Assembly: GCA_018136815.1 (NCBI GenBank)
Contig: CM030931.1
Span: 10,799,072 to 10,863,071, forward strand
Source of the DNA: Isochrysis galbana
Taxonomy: Eukaryota > Haptophyta > Isochrysidales > Isochrysidaceae
Direction: 5' to 3'
Length of the DNA: 64,000 nt
Part shown: one piece after another, positions 11,179-21,152 of the stretch
Layout: every line of letters begins with the position of its first letter
How positions within the stretch are numbered: the stretch's first letter is position 1
Program-made: the position numbers and the translations under genes
Notes under the pieces: model-generated
What the model was told of the DNA's origin: nothing
Databases searched by the model: none
What the model saw: the letters and a program-made list of their open reading frames with translations, nothing else

Positions 11179-11395
11179 ATGTCACCGGTAACGTATCAGA
11201 TGGAGATGCCTAAAGACTTCTTGTTTGAACTTTATAAAAAATGCAATGATCGCCTCACTCACATTCTCTTCGCCTCACGTGCTACTCCTCGCCCATCGCA
11301 CCGGCCCCGCCCTTACCTGCCTCTCCCGACCTACTGGCCCTGCTCCTCGCCCACGCCCTCTACGCCACAGGGAATCATCTACACCACAGGGAATC

Positions 11396-12056
11396 ATGGA
11401 CCCTGCGCTTAGCAACGCTGTGGCACTTGTGCGCCAGTTCCGAGCACTCCCGTGCACCAAACTGGAGATGCGCCTCGGCTTCATGCACAAGGGCCAGTTT
11501 GTTGACAGCGTGGACAGGCGCGTGCATGACCGGCTTTGCCTCGAAGTCTTTGGCAACGCACCCGTCCTCGTGAGCCGCCACGACGCCTTCTGGCGGCGAC
11601 CAGGCACGGAACGAGTCCGCACGCGAACCACTTTTGATGATACGCACATTCTCAGCATCGAACGCGCACCTCCACCTCCTGCCGACGAGGAGCGGAGCCA
11701 GGGTCACAGTGTGAGAAAAAGTCCCGCTGGGGGACAACAAGAAAAAAATGGGCTCAAGCCGACAAGTCCCCGGCCTCGTGGTGCTTCGTCTCTTGAGCAC
11801 GGTTGCGCGCTCGAACATCACGAGCGCCGCCGCGCGCCGGCTTCAGGAGGTCGACTTGGTTGGTCCCGCGCTTTTTCCCCTCTCGCTACGCAGTGGAGTA
11901 CTACACGCATGCAGGTGGAGTAACAGCAGCGCCGACAGAAAGCGGTGGGCGGCCGCTTCGCGGCTTGGGCTGCTTTCGCGGCTCCTGCCCCAGCCCCCCC
12001 CACAACCTGGGCCCCTTTGTAGAGCACGAGGGGAGATGCCGCAAGGCGGGAAGTGA
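11396..12056 (+). pseudogene. Possible mRNA-capping RNA-triphosphatase-like fragment
   Basis: From the ATG at 11396 the product contains KLEMRLGFMHKGQFVDSVDRR and, later, RVRTRTTFDDTHILSIER. A Glu-x-(Glu)-Arg-Leu-Gly strand, then a Phe...Val turn, then an Arg-rich strand recalls the metal-dependent RNA triphosphatases of fungal and giant-virus capping enzymes. The resemblance is by eye only. The conserved part is short, the rest reads poorly, and it looks broken with perhaps two or more interruptions. If the assignment holds, it could be a fossil of a large DNA virus. Its 3' end runs into the tail sequence shared with the Pro/Ser-rich gene copies. Confidence 0.3.
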
Positions 12057-12138
12057 GGGAGAGGAAGGGATCTGGGCGTGGCTACAATAGATAACCCAGT
12101 AGCCGCGCGCGCGGCGCGAATATTAAAAGGTTTTTTTT
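12018..12138 (+). repeat. Shared 3' tail ending in ATTAAAAGGTTTTTTTTT
   Basis: The segment starts TAGAGCACGAGG, continues through GCCGCAAGGC and a CGCGCGCGGCG block and ends ATTAAAAGG plus a T run. The same ordered landmarks follow the stop codon of the Pro/Ser-rich gene at 52259-52379. Here the tail directly abuts the head of another copy of that gene, so tail and head are joined head-to-tail. Confidence 0.6.
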
Positions 12139-12372
12139 TTCAATACCAAACCTCTCCAATCCCTCAGCCCCAGCCTATCCATCTCGATCCGCCCAGCCAT
12201 GTCCGCTCCGTCGTCGCGCTCGCCCTCGCCCAAGCCCGTCCTCCCGCCTTTCTCTGCTGAGGAGGTGGTCCAGCCCGTCATTGGCCACTGCCCAACTTCC
12301 GCCGCGCCTCTCGCCGCTTCCCTTCCGTTCCCTCCGTTCCCATCCGAGGCAGTGGTAACCTCGGATCCGTCA
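12139..12372 (+). pseudogene. Truncated copy of the Pro/Ser-rich gene
   Basis: Positions 12139-12372 match 51398-51630 almost base for base, including the leader TCAATACCAAACCTCTCC, the start codon (12199) and the first 58 codons (MSAPSSRSPSPKPVLPPFSA...VVTSDPS). The match stops at GGATCCGTCA. There the GC-rich dispersed repeat (12373-12800) begins and the frame continues into unrelated sequence. This is a recent 5' duplicate interrupted by, or fused to, the repeat. Confidence 0.8.
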
Positions 12373-12800
12373 CGCCAGGGGCAGCTGCAGGCCTGCCGCA
12401 AGCGCGCCATCGCGCGTGCCTGCAGGAGAGGGGAGAGAGCGCGCGGAGAAGGGGGTGGGCGGAGCGAGAGCTCCGCTCACCGGAAAATATGTAAGTCCCG
12501 CACCTGTTTACAGGATAAGTCGGGGCTGAGGCCGCCGCCCACTCGGAGACACAGGAGGAAGGGGGAAGGGGAAGGGGGGAATGATCCCCGGGGGGAGGCG
12601 CGGGCCACGGGCCACCGGACCATATCTAACCCCTCCACCCCTATCCCCCTAGTAGTGCACGGGGGGAGTCGCCTTATGGCGGGGGGAGAAGGGCCGGGGG
12701 AGTGGGGGTGTAGAGTGAAGAAAGTCTTCCCACGTGAGTAGAAAGTAGAGGGTCCACGGTCGCGTGTCGCGTGTGCGGAGAGACTATTAAAAGGTTTAAT
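12373..12800. repeat. GC-rich dispersed repeat, inverted half copy
   Basis: This is the reverse complement of 5231-5640 with moderate divergence. Shared landmarks are a GCGCGCCATCGCGCG-type core, CACTCGGAGACACAGGAGGA, CCTAGTAGTG and the terminal ATTAAAAGGTTT. It follows directly on the truncated Pro/Ser-rich gene copy. No coding potential is seen. Confidence 0.65.
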
Positions 12801-13238
12801 TTAATTTTTCACTCTTGGAGATTGCCTGCGAGGGCGCGCCGGCAGCTAGCGCGGAACGCGGTTCTTGCGGGGAGCTGACGTAGTCGTAGCGCGGTGCGAT
12901 GGTGCGATGGATGAGCCCACGCGTTGGGTGTTGGCGGGTGAGTTGATTCAGAGGCTACACGCACGCATCACAAAAAAATCAAAATTTCGCCCAAAATTTG
13001 CGTGCCTTGGCAGCAAGTTTTGACCTCAAAATTTGGGGCGCTCAAGATCAAAACTTTGGCGTATGCCAAATCCCAAATCAGTTATTAGTAACTATTGGTT
13101 AAAACGGAGAGGCCGTACTGGGTTCTTACTTTCTATCAGCCCAATCCCCCTTCCCTCTTTACTCTGTACCCCGGCGCGGCGCGGCGCTCTCGCCCCCCTC
13201 CTCCCCTTCTTCCCCCTGTCCATCTCTCTCTTCCTCCG
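12801..13238. promoter_or_regulatory. Upstream region of the 96-residue gene
   Basis: This 440-bp spacer has no open frame of note. Between 12965 and 13070 the words CAAAATTT and AAATTTG recur several times. The last 90 bp before the start codon are pyrimidine-rich (TCCTCCCCTTCTTCCCCC and CATCTCTCTCTTCCTCC), a shorter version of the CT tracts at other gene starts. Confidence 0.4.
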
Positions 13239-13529
13239 ATGGCGTACCTGGGGCAGTGGGCGGAGTACGTGTGGTCGCGCATGCGCCGCCTTGACTACTG
13301 GAACAAGGACCACCACATCTACAACATGCCTGCCAAGATCTACCGCAGGGTCTCTCCCGGCTCACAGCCGCTGGCGAGTGTGCAGCGGAAGGCAGAGGAG
13401 GCGGTCTACTCGATCCGCTACTTCCAGCGAGACGCGAAGCGAAGGGACACGAGCTACTACCCCGACACTCCGCTCTCGCTCAATCACAACCTGATGAAGG
13501 GTAGGCAGATCCGGTATGCAGCAAAGTAG
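13239..13529 (+). CDS. Small basic protein of 96 residues, unknown family
   Basis: The ATG at 13239 follows a pyrimidine-rich leader and opens a clean single-exon frame that begins MAYLGQWAEYVWSRMRRLDY and ends KGRQIRYAAK. It is rich in Tyr, Trp, Arg and Lys and has no signal peptide or membrane helix. A central block, VQRKAEEAVYSIRYFQRDAK, is probably an amphipathic helix. Size, charge and aromatic content would fit a small accessory subunit of an organellar complex or a ciliary protein, but I do not recognise the family. Amino-acid composition differs strongly from the GC-driven shadow frames around it, which supports it being a real gene. Confidence 0.65.
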   Translation: MAYLGQWAEYVWSRMRRLDYWNKDHHIYNMPAKIYRRVSPGSQPLASVQRKAEEAVYSIRYFQRDAKRRDTSYYPDTPLSLNHNLMKGRQIRYAAK

Positions 13530-14493
13530 CATGTCCCTGCACACGCTGTTGCTGCTGCTGGCCTTGCCTCTGTTACGAGGGCACACGTTACCGCGCTGGG
13601 ATCATCGTTATTCTTCGCGCGCGTTCGCCTCTTGAAGGCTGCACACCTCTGACCACCTCCTCGTGTCCCGACGTGCAGGCCAACGCAAGACGTTCCCTCA
13701 CAGCTGCCTAAGATGAAGTCTTTCGGCTACTGATGCCGTTCCCTGTCGGACTTGATGCCGGCGCGAGTGAGCTCGCGACTAACTGACTCCTTGCCGCGCT
13801 GGGCCTAGTGTTGCTGGCGTTGTCGCGCCCGCGGGGCGACTATGTCCAGGCCGCGAAAGCATGGCCGTATAATGGACAAGAGCTTTGGTAGACTGCCCAA
13901 TGATGTGGCCACTAATGCTGCTGTGTGCGTAGCACCTGGCAGTATAATGGACAAGAGTGCACTTTGGTAGACTGTCCAATGATGTGGCCCCTAATGCTGC
14001 TGTGTGTGTAGCACCCTGCAACGTTGACTTTGTGAACGACAGGTTCAGACGGCTGAAAAGGCCCGTGTAGGTGTGTGGTCGGTCGATCACTAACGTGTTG
14101 CCGCCGCATGCGATGGTCGCGGTGAGATGCATGGTGCATGGCATTTGCATGTGCGCTGCGACACTGCGAACTTAATGAGTCGTCTAGTTTACCTTCGCGC
14201 GGCTGCGGCAGTATGCCATATCGGACATCGGCGTGTGAGCGGTGTACAGTCCCGTATCGAAAGTGGACCATCGTCCATCGAGTGTAGTTTATTTTTCTTT
14301 ATGCTTTATGCAGCCCAAATGTCAATGTCAAATGTGCGAACTAATGTACACGTCCAAATAACTTCTTGGTTCTTGGTCGAGAAGGGGATGTCTTGTGCAA
14401 GGCAGCGTCGCCCGCCGGCAACGGCCCTTCAGTTGTAAGGGTAGATCGTGGTTCTTTACTCTTGTCTCTTGTAGTTGATACGAACTTGGAACC
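13530..14493. other. Intergenic; holds a 75-bp tandem duplication
   Basis: No gene is recognised. Segments 13867-13942 and 13943-14018 are near-identical direct repeats (shared words TATAATGGACAAGAG, TTTGGTAGACTG, CCAATGATGTGGCC and CTAATGCTGCTGTGTG). Open frames on the minus strand across them are repeat-driven. The remainder shows nothing notable. Confidence 0.5.
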
Positions 14494-14791
14494 TCACCTA
14501 CTTTTATGTAGGGGTCAATGGGGGCCTCGCGCCCCCCTCACTCCATCGCGGAAACTCCCCGGGGTGGGCCCCGTACAATCAACCCCAGCCCCTGCCCTCT
14601 GGCAGGGGTAGGGCAATCATCAATCTGGCCTAGACTCCTAGTGGGCGCGGGCCGCGATTCGCACTTACTTCCACGCCGCCACGCTAGTGCCTGCCCTCGA
14701 GCTGACTCCCCCCCCCATCCTTGGTCGCCAGGCATACAGGGGCCTCTGGGCGGCTCCCATGGCCAGCGAGCAGCGAGGCGAGCGTGGGAGA
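14494..14791. repeat. GC-rich dispersed repeat, inverted partial copy
   Basis: This is the reverse complement of the right-hand 300 bp of the units at 24896-25608 and 28260-28970. Landmarks are ACCTACTTTTATGTAGGGGTCAA, GGGGGCCTCGCGCCCCC, CCCCTGCCCTCTGGCAGGGG and CTAGTGGGCGCGGGCC. It ends near 14791, next to sequence with hAT-like ATATCC/GGATATTT motifs. Confidence 0.75.
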
Positions 14792-14810
14792 GACACGAGC
14801 TATGGCGCAT

Positions 14811-14885
14811 GAGCCGGATATTTTCCCGGATATTTGGGTAGCTTGGCAGATATTTTGCGGATATTTCTGCCAACCCCTAAATCCT
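14811..14885. mobile_element. Probable end fragment of a hAT-like element
   Basis: Four GGATATTT/AGATATTT words occur within 60 bp, followed by CCAACCCCTAAATCC. This combination matches the subterminal repeats and the CCCCTA terminus of the complete hAT-like element at 6168-6701. No second end or target duplication was found. Confidence 0.4.
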
Positions 14886-15425
14886 AAATAAATGTCGCCT
14901 GCTCTCTGCACAACGGACAACGGACAACGGCCTCGTTGAACTTTATCGACCTTCGTCGATATTCTTCGGCCCTCGAAGTCCCTTAGCCGATCTCGATGCC
15001 ATGCGCACGTCGCACGTCGCACGCCACCTGGGGTACGCACGCGCTCGAAGCAGAACGTGTGAGAGACTCTGATGAGAGAGGTCGACGTCACTGTTCGGGC
15101 ACTGGAGCTCAGGGGTGTTGCGAAATATGAAGTATGGATCCTTTACTTACCGAATGCTTGAACTTGCGAACTTGCGCGCCTTCTTGAAACGGTGACGCTC
15201 GCCGACCATCTTGCGGACCTTGACGGAGATTTGGTGCCTGTTTTCTGTTTTGCGGTGTACCGGGACTGGCGTCCCCACGAGCGACGCCGATGGAACACCT
15301 GACGATGCCGGGGCAAATCATATGATGAGCACACGCATGAACCATCGTTTGGCACACGCAGACAGTGACACTGCCGGCGATGCCGACGTGGATAAGGCGA
15401 GAGGCCAGCATGGATGATGCGATTG
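14886..15425. other. No gene recognised
   Basis: Frames of 108-135 codons on the minus strand overlap one another and have no motif. The sequence is of average composition. The left limit of the LTR fossil is at 15426. Confidence 0.35.
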
Positions 15426-16306
15426 TGTCGAACATGCGATGACCACTGGCTCGTAGGCAGAGGGCCGTTCGATCGAGCCGGCAGCTGACGCGGCCGTGAA
15501 AGAGTCGTTGGTTGTTGCTTGCGGGAATATGTCTGAGAGGTCATAGTAGAAGTCGGGTCTGACTGTGTCTACCATCGAGTGCTAGGGACGAAGAGAGAGA
15601 CGGAGGTTCGGGGGCTCGCAACGCGCGGCGTTGGAGGGTAGGGCCGAGGCTAGCTAGCGAGCTAGAGGAAGAGAGAGAACGAGAATGAGAGCTTCTTAGG
15701 TCCAAGGTAGACACGAGAGACTACAACACGGGGACTCCAAAAAAGTTCCACGTCACGCATTCACACACGAACTAACCCCCAAACAGGGCGAAAACTAACC
15801 ACACCCAAGACGGACTGTCAAGCGTCGGCACCAAGGCGGCTCATCGGCGCACAGACGTGCGACAGAGAAGTCGGAACAACGAGGGCAGACCTCGCTGGGG
15901 AACTACCACCGGTACACGAAGAGAAGACAGAAGACTGTCACCGATGCATGAGGAGAAGACAAAAGACTGTCACCGATGCATGAGGAGAAGACAGAAGACT
16001 GTCACCGAACGTTTGATGACATCGAAAGAAAGTAAGAGAAGGGGTAGAATGTCGCCGACGAGACCTTGAGGCTTAAAATAACCCACAGGTTAGAAGTAAA
16101 AGTCTGTCATCGTATGGAATACGACACTCCCCGACTAAATTCGAGTCGTCTCGACGAGCGGCATGGAAGGAGAACAAGGCAACCGAAACAAACGAAATCC
16201 GAGAACAAATCAACCGAAATAGAAGAAATCCGAAATTAAAACAACGAGGCGACAGAAACCCAAGATAACCGAGAAACCAAACGTTGAAGGCGACGCTGAA
16301 AATAGA
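15426..16306 (-). mobile_element. LTR retrotransposon fossil: LTR plus adjoining internal DNA
   Basis: The LTR, 15426-16126 (701 bp), begins TGTCGAACA and ends GAATACGACA, so it carries the TGTCG...CGACA inverted termini usual for LTRs. A second, shorter copy lies at 33494-34130. The extra length here comes from a roughly 31-bp unit repeated near 15940-16010. Both copies continue rightward into the same internal sequence. Read on the minus strand, the junction is GTCGGGGAG followed by TGTCG, which looks like a polypurine tract next to a 3' LTR, hence the minus orientation. No retroviral-type protein was recognised; the sequence stops at the assembly gap. It is an old, incomplete copy. Confidence 0.65.
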
Positions 16307-16406
16307 NNNNNNNNNNNNNNNNNNNNNNNNNNNNNNNNNNNNNNNNNNNNNNNNNNNNNNNNNNNNNNNNNNNNNNNNNNNNNNNNNNNNNNNNNNNNNN
16401 NNNNNN
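16307..16406. other. Assembly gap of 100 N
   Basis: Exactly 100 unknown bases, the conventional placeholder for a gap of unknown size. It falls inside the internal part of the LTR fossil, so the missing DNA is probably repetitive. Confidence 0.99.
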
Positions 16407-17155
16407 GTTGGTTGGAGGGCGCAAAGCCCCCAGGATATTGATTGTTGTGTCAAGTGCCCGCCTCTTCTCTCTTTTACGAGAGTTTTACCTGAGGGTTTAG
16501 GCGGTGTGCGGACGCCCAACTATTACACGGTTGGCCCTATTACAAACGCTTGGGCTTGGAGGAGTCAAGTCAGTGATTTTGCTAGACGATTTTCGTGGCA
16601 AGATGATGGCTTGCGGACAGAAATCAAGAGAGCTCGCGCGGGGGAAACATTCGGCGACCGCGGGGGGAAAATTCGGCGATCGCGGGGGAACCGGACAGCC
16701 CGACGGAGTAGCGACGGAGATAACGAAAACGAGCGTAGAACCAACGAAACGAGGGCGAGACGGTCAGAACTCACCGGAGGTGCAACAAAGTCTACTAGAG
16801 AGCGGAGCGATGTCGGCATCCGAACGGGGCCTCAGAGCGGCAGTGAACAAAGGGCGATGCCTCAAGGGCTTCGGGTGGTAGCGCGTCGGAGCGGTACCAC
16901 GGGGTCGAGGGCGAAGCTGCGAAAGCATACCACCACTACCGAGCATAAACCACGCTCGATGAGGGCGGGGCGCGAGATGGAGTGGAGGACTGGAGACCCA
17001 CTGCATGGGGATGTAGAGCGTAGAGCGGGCAGAGACTCGAAGGTCCACATGGGCGACATGCACGTCGTAGGGAAGAGGCGGCAGGCGGGCAGCCAGAGCG
17101 CCCGCCACCCGCCACCTGCCGTCTCGCCCAGAGTTAGAAAATCTTAAGAACCACC
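16407..17155. other. Possible LTR-element interior, then no gene
   Basis: Just after the gap, a stretch around CCCGCCTCTTCTCTC...GGCGGTG weakly resembles 34360-34410 beside the second LTR fossil, suggesting that the internal region continues to about 16550. Beyond that, overlapping Arg-rich frames to 17147 have no motif. The right border is the TTAA target site of the Kolobok element. Confidence 0.35.
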
Positions 17156-17236
17156 TTAAGGTGGTAGGTGCAGGTTTTTTCGGCTCCCCCCCCCCCCCAC
17201 CCGCCCCCTCCTTTCCCTTTCCTTCGCTCGGCAGCA

Positions 17237-19561
17237 ATGCGGCGACTTCGCGCGGAGGCCTTCAGCGACTCGGCCTCAGAGGCTGGGGAGGAGGAAGTGA
17301 TGGTGATGGAAGGGCCGGATGGAGACTCGGACCATGAGCTTCCCATGGCTGAGGAAGCCCCACCTCCACCTCGACCTCGCGGCCGGCCAAAGAAAGCAGC
17401 GAGGCCAGCTGCAGCCGAGGCGATGCGGAATGGCGCAGGCGCGCCACAAGCAAGCGCGGTCGTCCACGCGGCAAGGGAAGGGCATCGCCAGCCGCATCTC
17501 CTCCATCGGCCCACGCAAGCGCCGGCGCAGTGACATCTTCTCGCCTGCTGAGGCAGCAGCTCACGACCGCAGGAAGCAAAGCAGCTGCGCGAGCTGAAGG
17601 CGCGCATCGAGGCTGCGACTGCGAGCGCAGCCTTCGACGTGTTCTCCACCGTGGACGTCCGTGAGCTCGCCAACTCCATCGCGATGAAGACGCAGTCAAA
17701 GTGCTGCTCGGCCGAGTTCATCCCGGTGGCTCCTGAGTCGAAGATGGCCATTCACTCGGTGATGCTCCGTTCATGTGCTCAGTGTGTGGGACATGATCAA
17801 CATCAAGACGGGCAAGGCATGCCGTATCAATCTCGACGTGGACTCGGGCTCGGAGGGAATGGATGAGGATGGCGATGGGCTGACTAAGAATGATCGGCGG
17901 AAGCAAAAGCGGAGGAAGCAAACCAACTCTCGACCGGAGTACATCGTGATGAAGGTTCTTGGGTGCCTGCTCGCAGGGCAGATGTATTCGGACTACGCAA
18001 CTGTGGCGATCGCGCAAGGGGAGCAAGTGATGTCGCATAACACCTTCGACCGATACCTTAGCAAGCTCCTACCGTGGATCGAGAAGCTGCAGAAGGAGAT
18101 GCTTGAGTTGGTGCGCTACTTGGTCGTACGATACGGTTCAATCGAACAGCTCGTCCTCACGAACGACATGTTCTGGCTCACACGTGGACGCAACTCGCTC
18201 AATGGCTCAGGCACAATGTGTGACCTCGACTCCGGGGGCATCCTCGCGTATCGGCACTACTGCATTGGCACGGACATGCTCAGTGGTAAGGGCGGTTTTG
18301 AGTTCACTCCGAAGGCCATGGACGCCATCGGCTGCGGCGAGATGCTGGATGACATAGTCGACTGGTTCGAGAAAGGCGATCTCGACGCCCTCATTGACAA
18401 GTACAACCTGCGTGTTCGTCCTTCCTCGACGGTATCGTGCTCGACGGTGACGCCTCAACGAACTTGTTGATCCCGCTAGTGCTTGCCAAGGCGAAGCAAA
18501 CCACCGGCCGCACGAACTACTGTTCCCAACTTCGCGTTTTCGACTGCTCCAACCACTTGGGCAAGAACGCAGGCGCAAAGGCGTTCGAGGTTGGACATCG
18601 CCTTCATAAGACGTGCAGTTGCAAGGACCGTATCACTCAGCTAGGCGAAGTGGACAAGCGGCAGCCCAAAGACCATCGCGGTCTGAATGTGCAGGCTCAC
18701 CCTCTTGTCAAATCATGGCAGCGATCTACATCGGCAGCTTTGCGCAGCGCGAAGGACTGGCGCGCGAAAGCGGAGACCGAGGCTCGGACTGCGAGGGAAG
18801 CAGCAGCCGCGGCAGGCACAGAGCAATCTCCGGACATGCAGTCTCCGTTACCATCAATGTCGTCCCTTGCAGTCCAAGGGATCGAAGAAATGGTGAATCA
18901 CCTTAGCAATATCCACGAGGGGAAGGGCTTCCTCACCGGCAAGCTACGGACTTGCCGCTTGCATGACCTGACATTGCCAAACGGTGAGCCATACGTGTCC
19001 CGGCAGTGGAATGATTGTGCAGACTTCCGGGCCGAAATGGAGGCGTGGCTCAAGACTAAGTTCTTTAACAATATCGATGGTGTGATTCACCCGGAGCGTG
19101 GCGCAATGTGCCAGAATGCCTCAGAGCGCGTCGGCACCGTTGCACTGCATTACAGAACCAAGGAGAAGCAGCTGAGGCCCACACACTACGTTTGCTCCAC
19201 TGGTCTCGCTATGGCACACGTGCAGAACGTTTGCATCCACAAATTTCGCAGGCAGCTCTTGTTGAAAGGTGAGACAGACGACAGGATCGAGGCCTTCGGG
19301 ACGATGGAGTCGCGCCTCTTCGAGCTCGTTGGCCTGCAGAGTAGGCCTGCGCAGCGCGCGCAGTGGATGCAGCGAGTGTCTGTCAGAGCGAAACGCAGCA
19401 TGTTCCGGAAAACAGTAGAGTACAAACGGAAGCGTAGCCAACAGCGCAAATCTCTCACTGAGAAACGCCAAAACTATAAGACCGATCATCGCTACAAGTA
19501 CAAGGGCGACACCGGTGCAAGTCCCGTTCGACTTCTGGAGCGCAGGGTAAAGGTGTGGTAG
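17237..19561 (+). pseudogene. Kolobok/Mutator-like transposase with AT-hook, decayed
   Basis: The start at 17237 (MRRLRAEAFSDSASEAGEEE) leads to an acidic region and an AT-hook, PRPRGRPKKAARP. The catalytic part shows NDMFWLTRGRNSLNGSG with a Cys/Asp block (first Asp), then VLDGDAST (second Asp) and CSNHLGKNAGAKAFEVG (the His...Lys-Asn element after the second Asp). A later NASERVGTV could hold the acidic third residue. A Cys/His cluster (HRLHKTCSCKD) follows, and the C-terminus is strongly basic. The coding sequence changes frame about four times (near 17450-17600, 17770 and 18430), so the gene is inactive unless introns or sequencing errors explain this. It lies inside TTAA-flanked inverted repeats. 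Confidence 0.8.
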
Positions 19562-19565
19562 GAGC

Positions 19566-20084
19566 GTGTACGTGCACCGCCACGTGCCAACGTGGCTGCC
19601 TTGCCGGGAAGCCGCCACAATGTGCACCAACCTGTGCCATGCAAAGTCGACAAGGTGCCGCAACCTCCTCAACGGGGGAAGTCTAGTAGGGGAGGATGCC
19701 GACATATCAGGTGCCGGGTCGTCCCAAGATCACGCGGCTGCAGCGCACGGCATGGTTTGCAGCGGTGCAACCGGTTGGCATCCACAGCAGCGCGTCCCAC
19801 CGGCTGAGACAGAGGATCTGACCGATCGGACGGTGATGTGCTATTGGGATGGAGCTGGGTGGCTGCAAGGCACCATCCTCGAAGCAAATATGGACGACAC
19901 TGAGCTAGATGGCGAGGACGTCGCAAACTGGCTGGTGTACTATGACGTTGATGACACAACGGCCGCGCATTACCTGTCGCACGATTCGTACTTCACCACA
20001 GCGGCGGACGACGACTCACTGTCATCCGTGGAGCACGGTGCTTGGTACCTGTTGCTTGATGAGTGCGAAGAGTGCGTGTTCTAG
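19566..20084 (+). CDS. Tudor-like domain ORF within the Kolobok element
   Basis: The last 90 residues contain YWDGAGWLQGTI, a DGEDVANWLVYYDVDD core and a HYLSHDSYF...WYLL end. This W-x-G-W-x-x-G-x-I...N-W-x-V-x-Y-D pattern is typical of Tudor-like beta-barrels that end many algal transposon proteins. It may be the C-terminal domain of the transposase, now in another frame, or a separate accessory protein. The start is uncertain; an internal ATG at 19620 is equally possible. It ends just 12 bp before the foldback arm at 20097. Confidence 0.55.
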   Translation: MYVHRHVPTWLPCREAATMCTNLCHAKSTRCRNLLNGGSLVGEDADISGAGSSQDHAAAAHGMVCSGATGWHPQQRVPPAETEDLTDRTVMCYWDGAGWLQGTILEANMDDTELDGEDVANWLVYYDVDDTTAAHYLSHDSYFTTAADDDSLSSVEHGAWYLLLDECEECVF

Positions 20085-20096
20085 TCGCAGGTTGTG

Positions 20097-20637
20097 TTGG
20101 GGCTCCATGCACGGGCGTGGCTTGCTGTGCATAGCCTCCTAGAGTCCGCGCTTGGCGTCGGAGTTGAATATCGCCGGATATCAGCATAAGCATGCGCAAG
20201 GAGTGTCCGTGCCGTACGTGTTGGTGTGAGCGCTGAGGTTGGTTTCAAGAGCTGTGAGTAGGCTCATATGGAAGATCAGAGTAAATGCTCTCTACCTCAT
20301 ATTTTCTGGTGAATTTTAGGGACTTGCAATCCGTCTTTTGAGCCACGGTAACTTGAGAAAAGACAGCAATGGGTATTTTTTGGACTTAGACGCCTTTAAG
20401 TCTCCGGGAGGGCCTGTAAAATACACCAAAAATATGAGCTAGAGAGCATTTACTCTGATCTTCCATATGAGCCTACTCACAGCTCTTGAAACCAACCTCA
20501 GCGCTCACACCAACACGTACGGCACGGACACTCCTTGCGCATGCTTCTGCTGATATCCGGCGATATTCAACTCCGACGCCAAGCGCGGACTCTAGGAGGC
20601 TATGCACAGCAAGCCACGCCCGTGCATGGAGCCCCAA
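20097..20637. repeat. Large foldback: about 214-bp inverted arms, 112-bp loop
   Basis: Left arm 20097-20311 and right arm 20424-20637 are near-perfect reverse complements, from TTGGGGCTCCATGCACGGG at one tip to ATATTTTCTGGTG / CACCAAAAATAT at the loop. Both arms encode the same shadow peptide in opposite directions. The loop (20312-20423) is unrelated. The structure sits just behind the Tudor-like ORF inside the Kolobok element. It could be a nested foldback element or an inverted duplication. If transcribed it would form a long double-stranded RNA. Confidence 0.9.
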
Positions 20638-21152
20638 GGCAATCTGGACGAATCTGCATGCGCCTCGTAGCCGGGGAGCGCCGCTCCTGCCCGCCACCAC
20701 CTCGAATTCTGCCGCCTCGCATGCAGACGTTCAACACCAACGTTGAGAGCCCGCCAGAATGGCCGCCAGAACGCGGCACCTGCGGCCATCATTGCGCGCC
20801 CAGCGGCACGAGAGTTGCCCCACATATCGGTGTTGCCGACCTGCCCCGCTTCTGCGCCCAAGAGGCCGCGCATATGCCCACCAGACCCGCCTTGCGCTCG
20901 CTCCTCGCTGCCACGCTGGCGGCGAGGAGAGGGGTGGGGGAGGAGGCCACCCTCGGCGATCGCGACAATGGGAGGAACCAGCCATCCGGGCCCGATCATG
21001 GCCAGGTGGATGGCTCTCCACAGCCGCGGCCCAGCGGCCCTTCTGCTAAGGGTTGCGGAGCCATAGCCCAGAGGAGCGGGCCCGTGCCAGCGCGGCCGCC
21101 GCCCATGGGATCGGCCGTAGAAGCCCGCCGATAGTTGTACCTACCACCTTAA

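Larger units (their letters stand above)
17160..21148 (+). mobile_element. Kolobok-type DNA transposon, complete ends with TTAA duplications
   Basis: The 13-bp terminal inverted repeats are GGTGGTAGGTGCA at 17160 and, in reverse complement, GGTGGTAGGTACA ending at 21148. They are flanked by TTAA at 17156-17159 and 21149-21152. TTAA duplication is the hallmark of Kolobok and piggyBac; the encoded transposase fits the Kolobok/Mutator-like DDE fold better. Contents in order are an AT-hook protein start, a transposase core, a Tudor-like ORF, a large foldback (20097-20637) and about 500 bp with no recognised gene. At 3989 bp the element has its ends whole but its transposase frame is decayed. The flanking ACCACC just outside the left TTAA mirrors the element's own terminus and may record an earlier neighbouring insertion. 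Confidence 0.85.

Noticed and set aside
13867-14018. CRISPR-like direct repeat
   Set aside because: Only two adjacent 75-bp copies with no spacers; the genome is eukaryotic.
16284-17147. 287-codon frame running through the N gap
   Set aside because: Openness depends on the unknown bases; the rest is Arg/Thr-rich without motifs.
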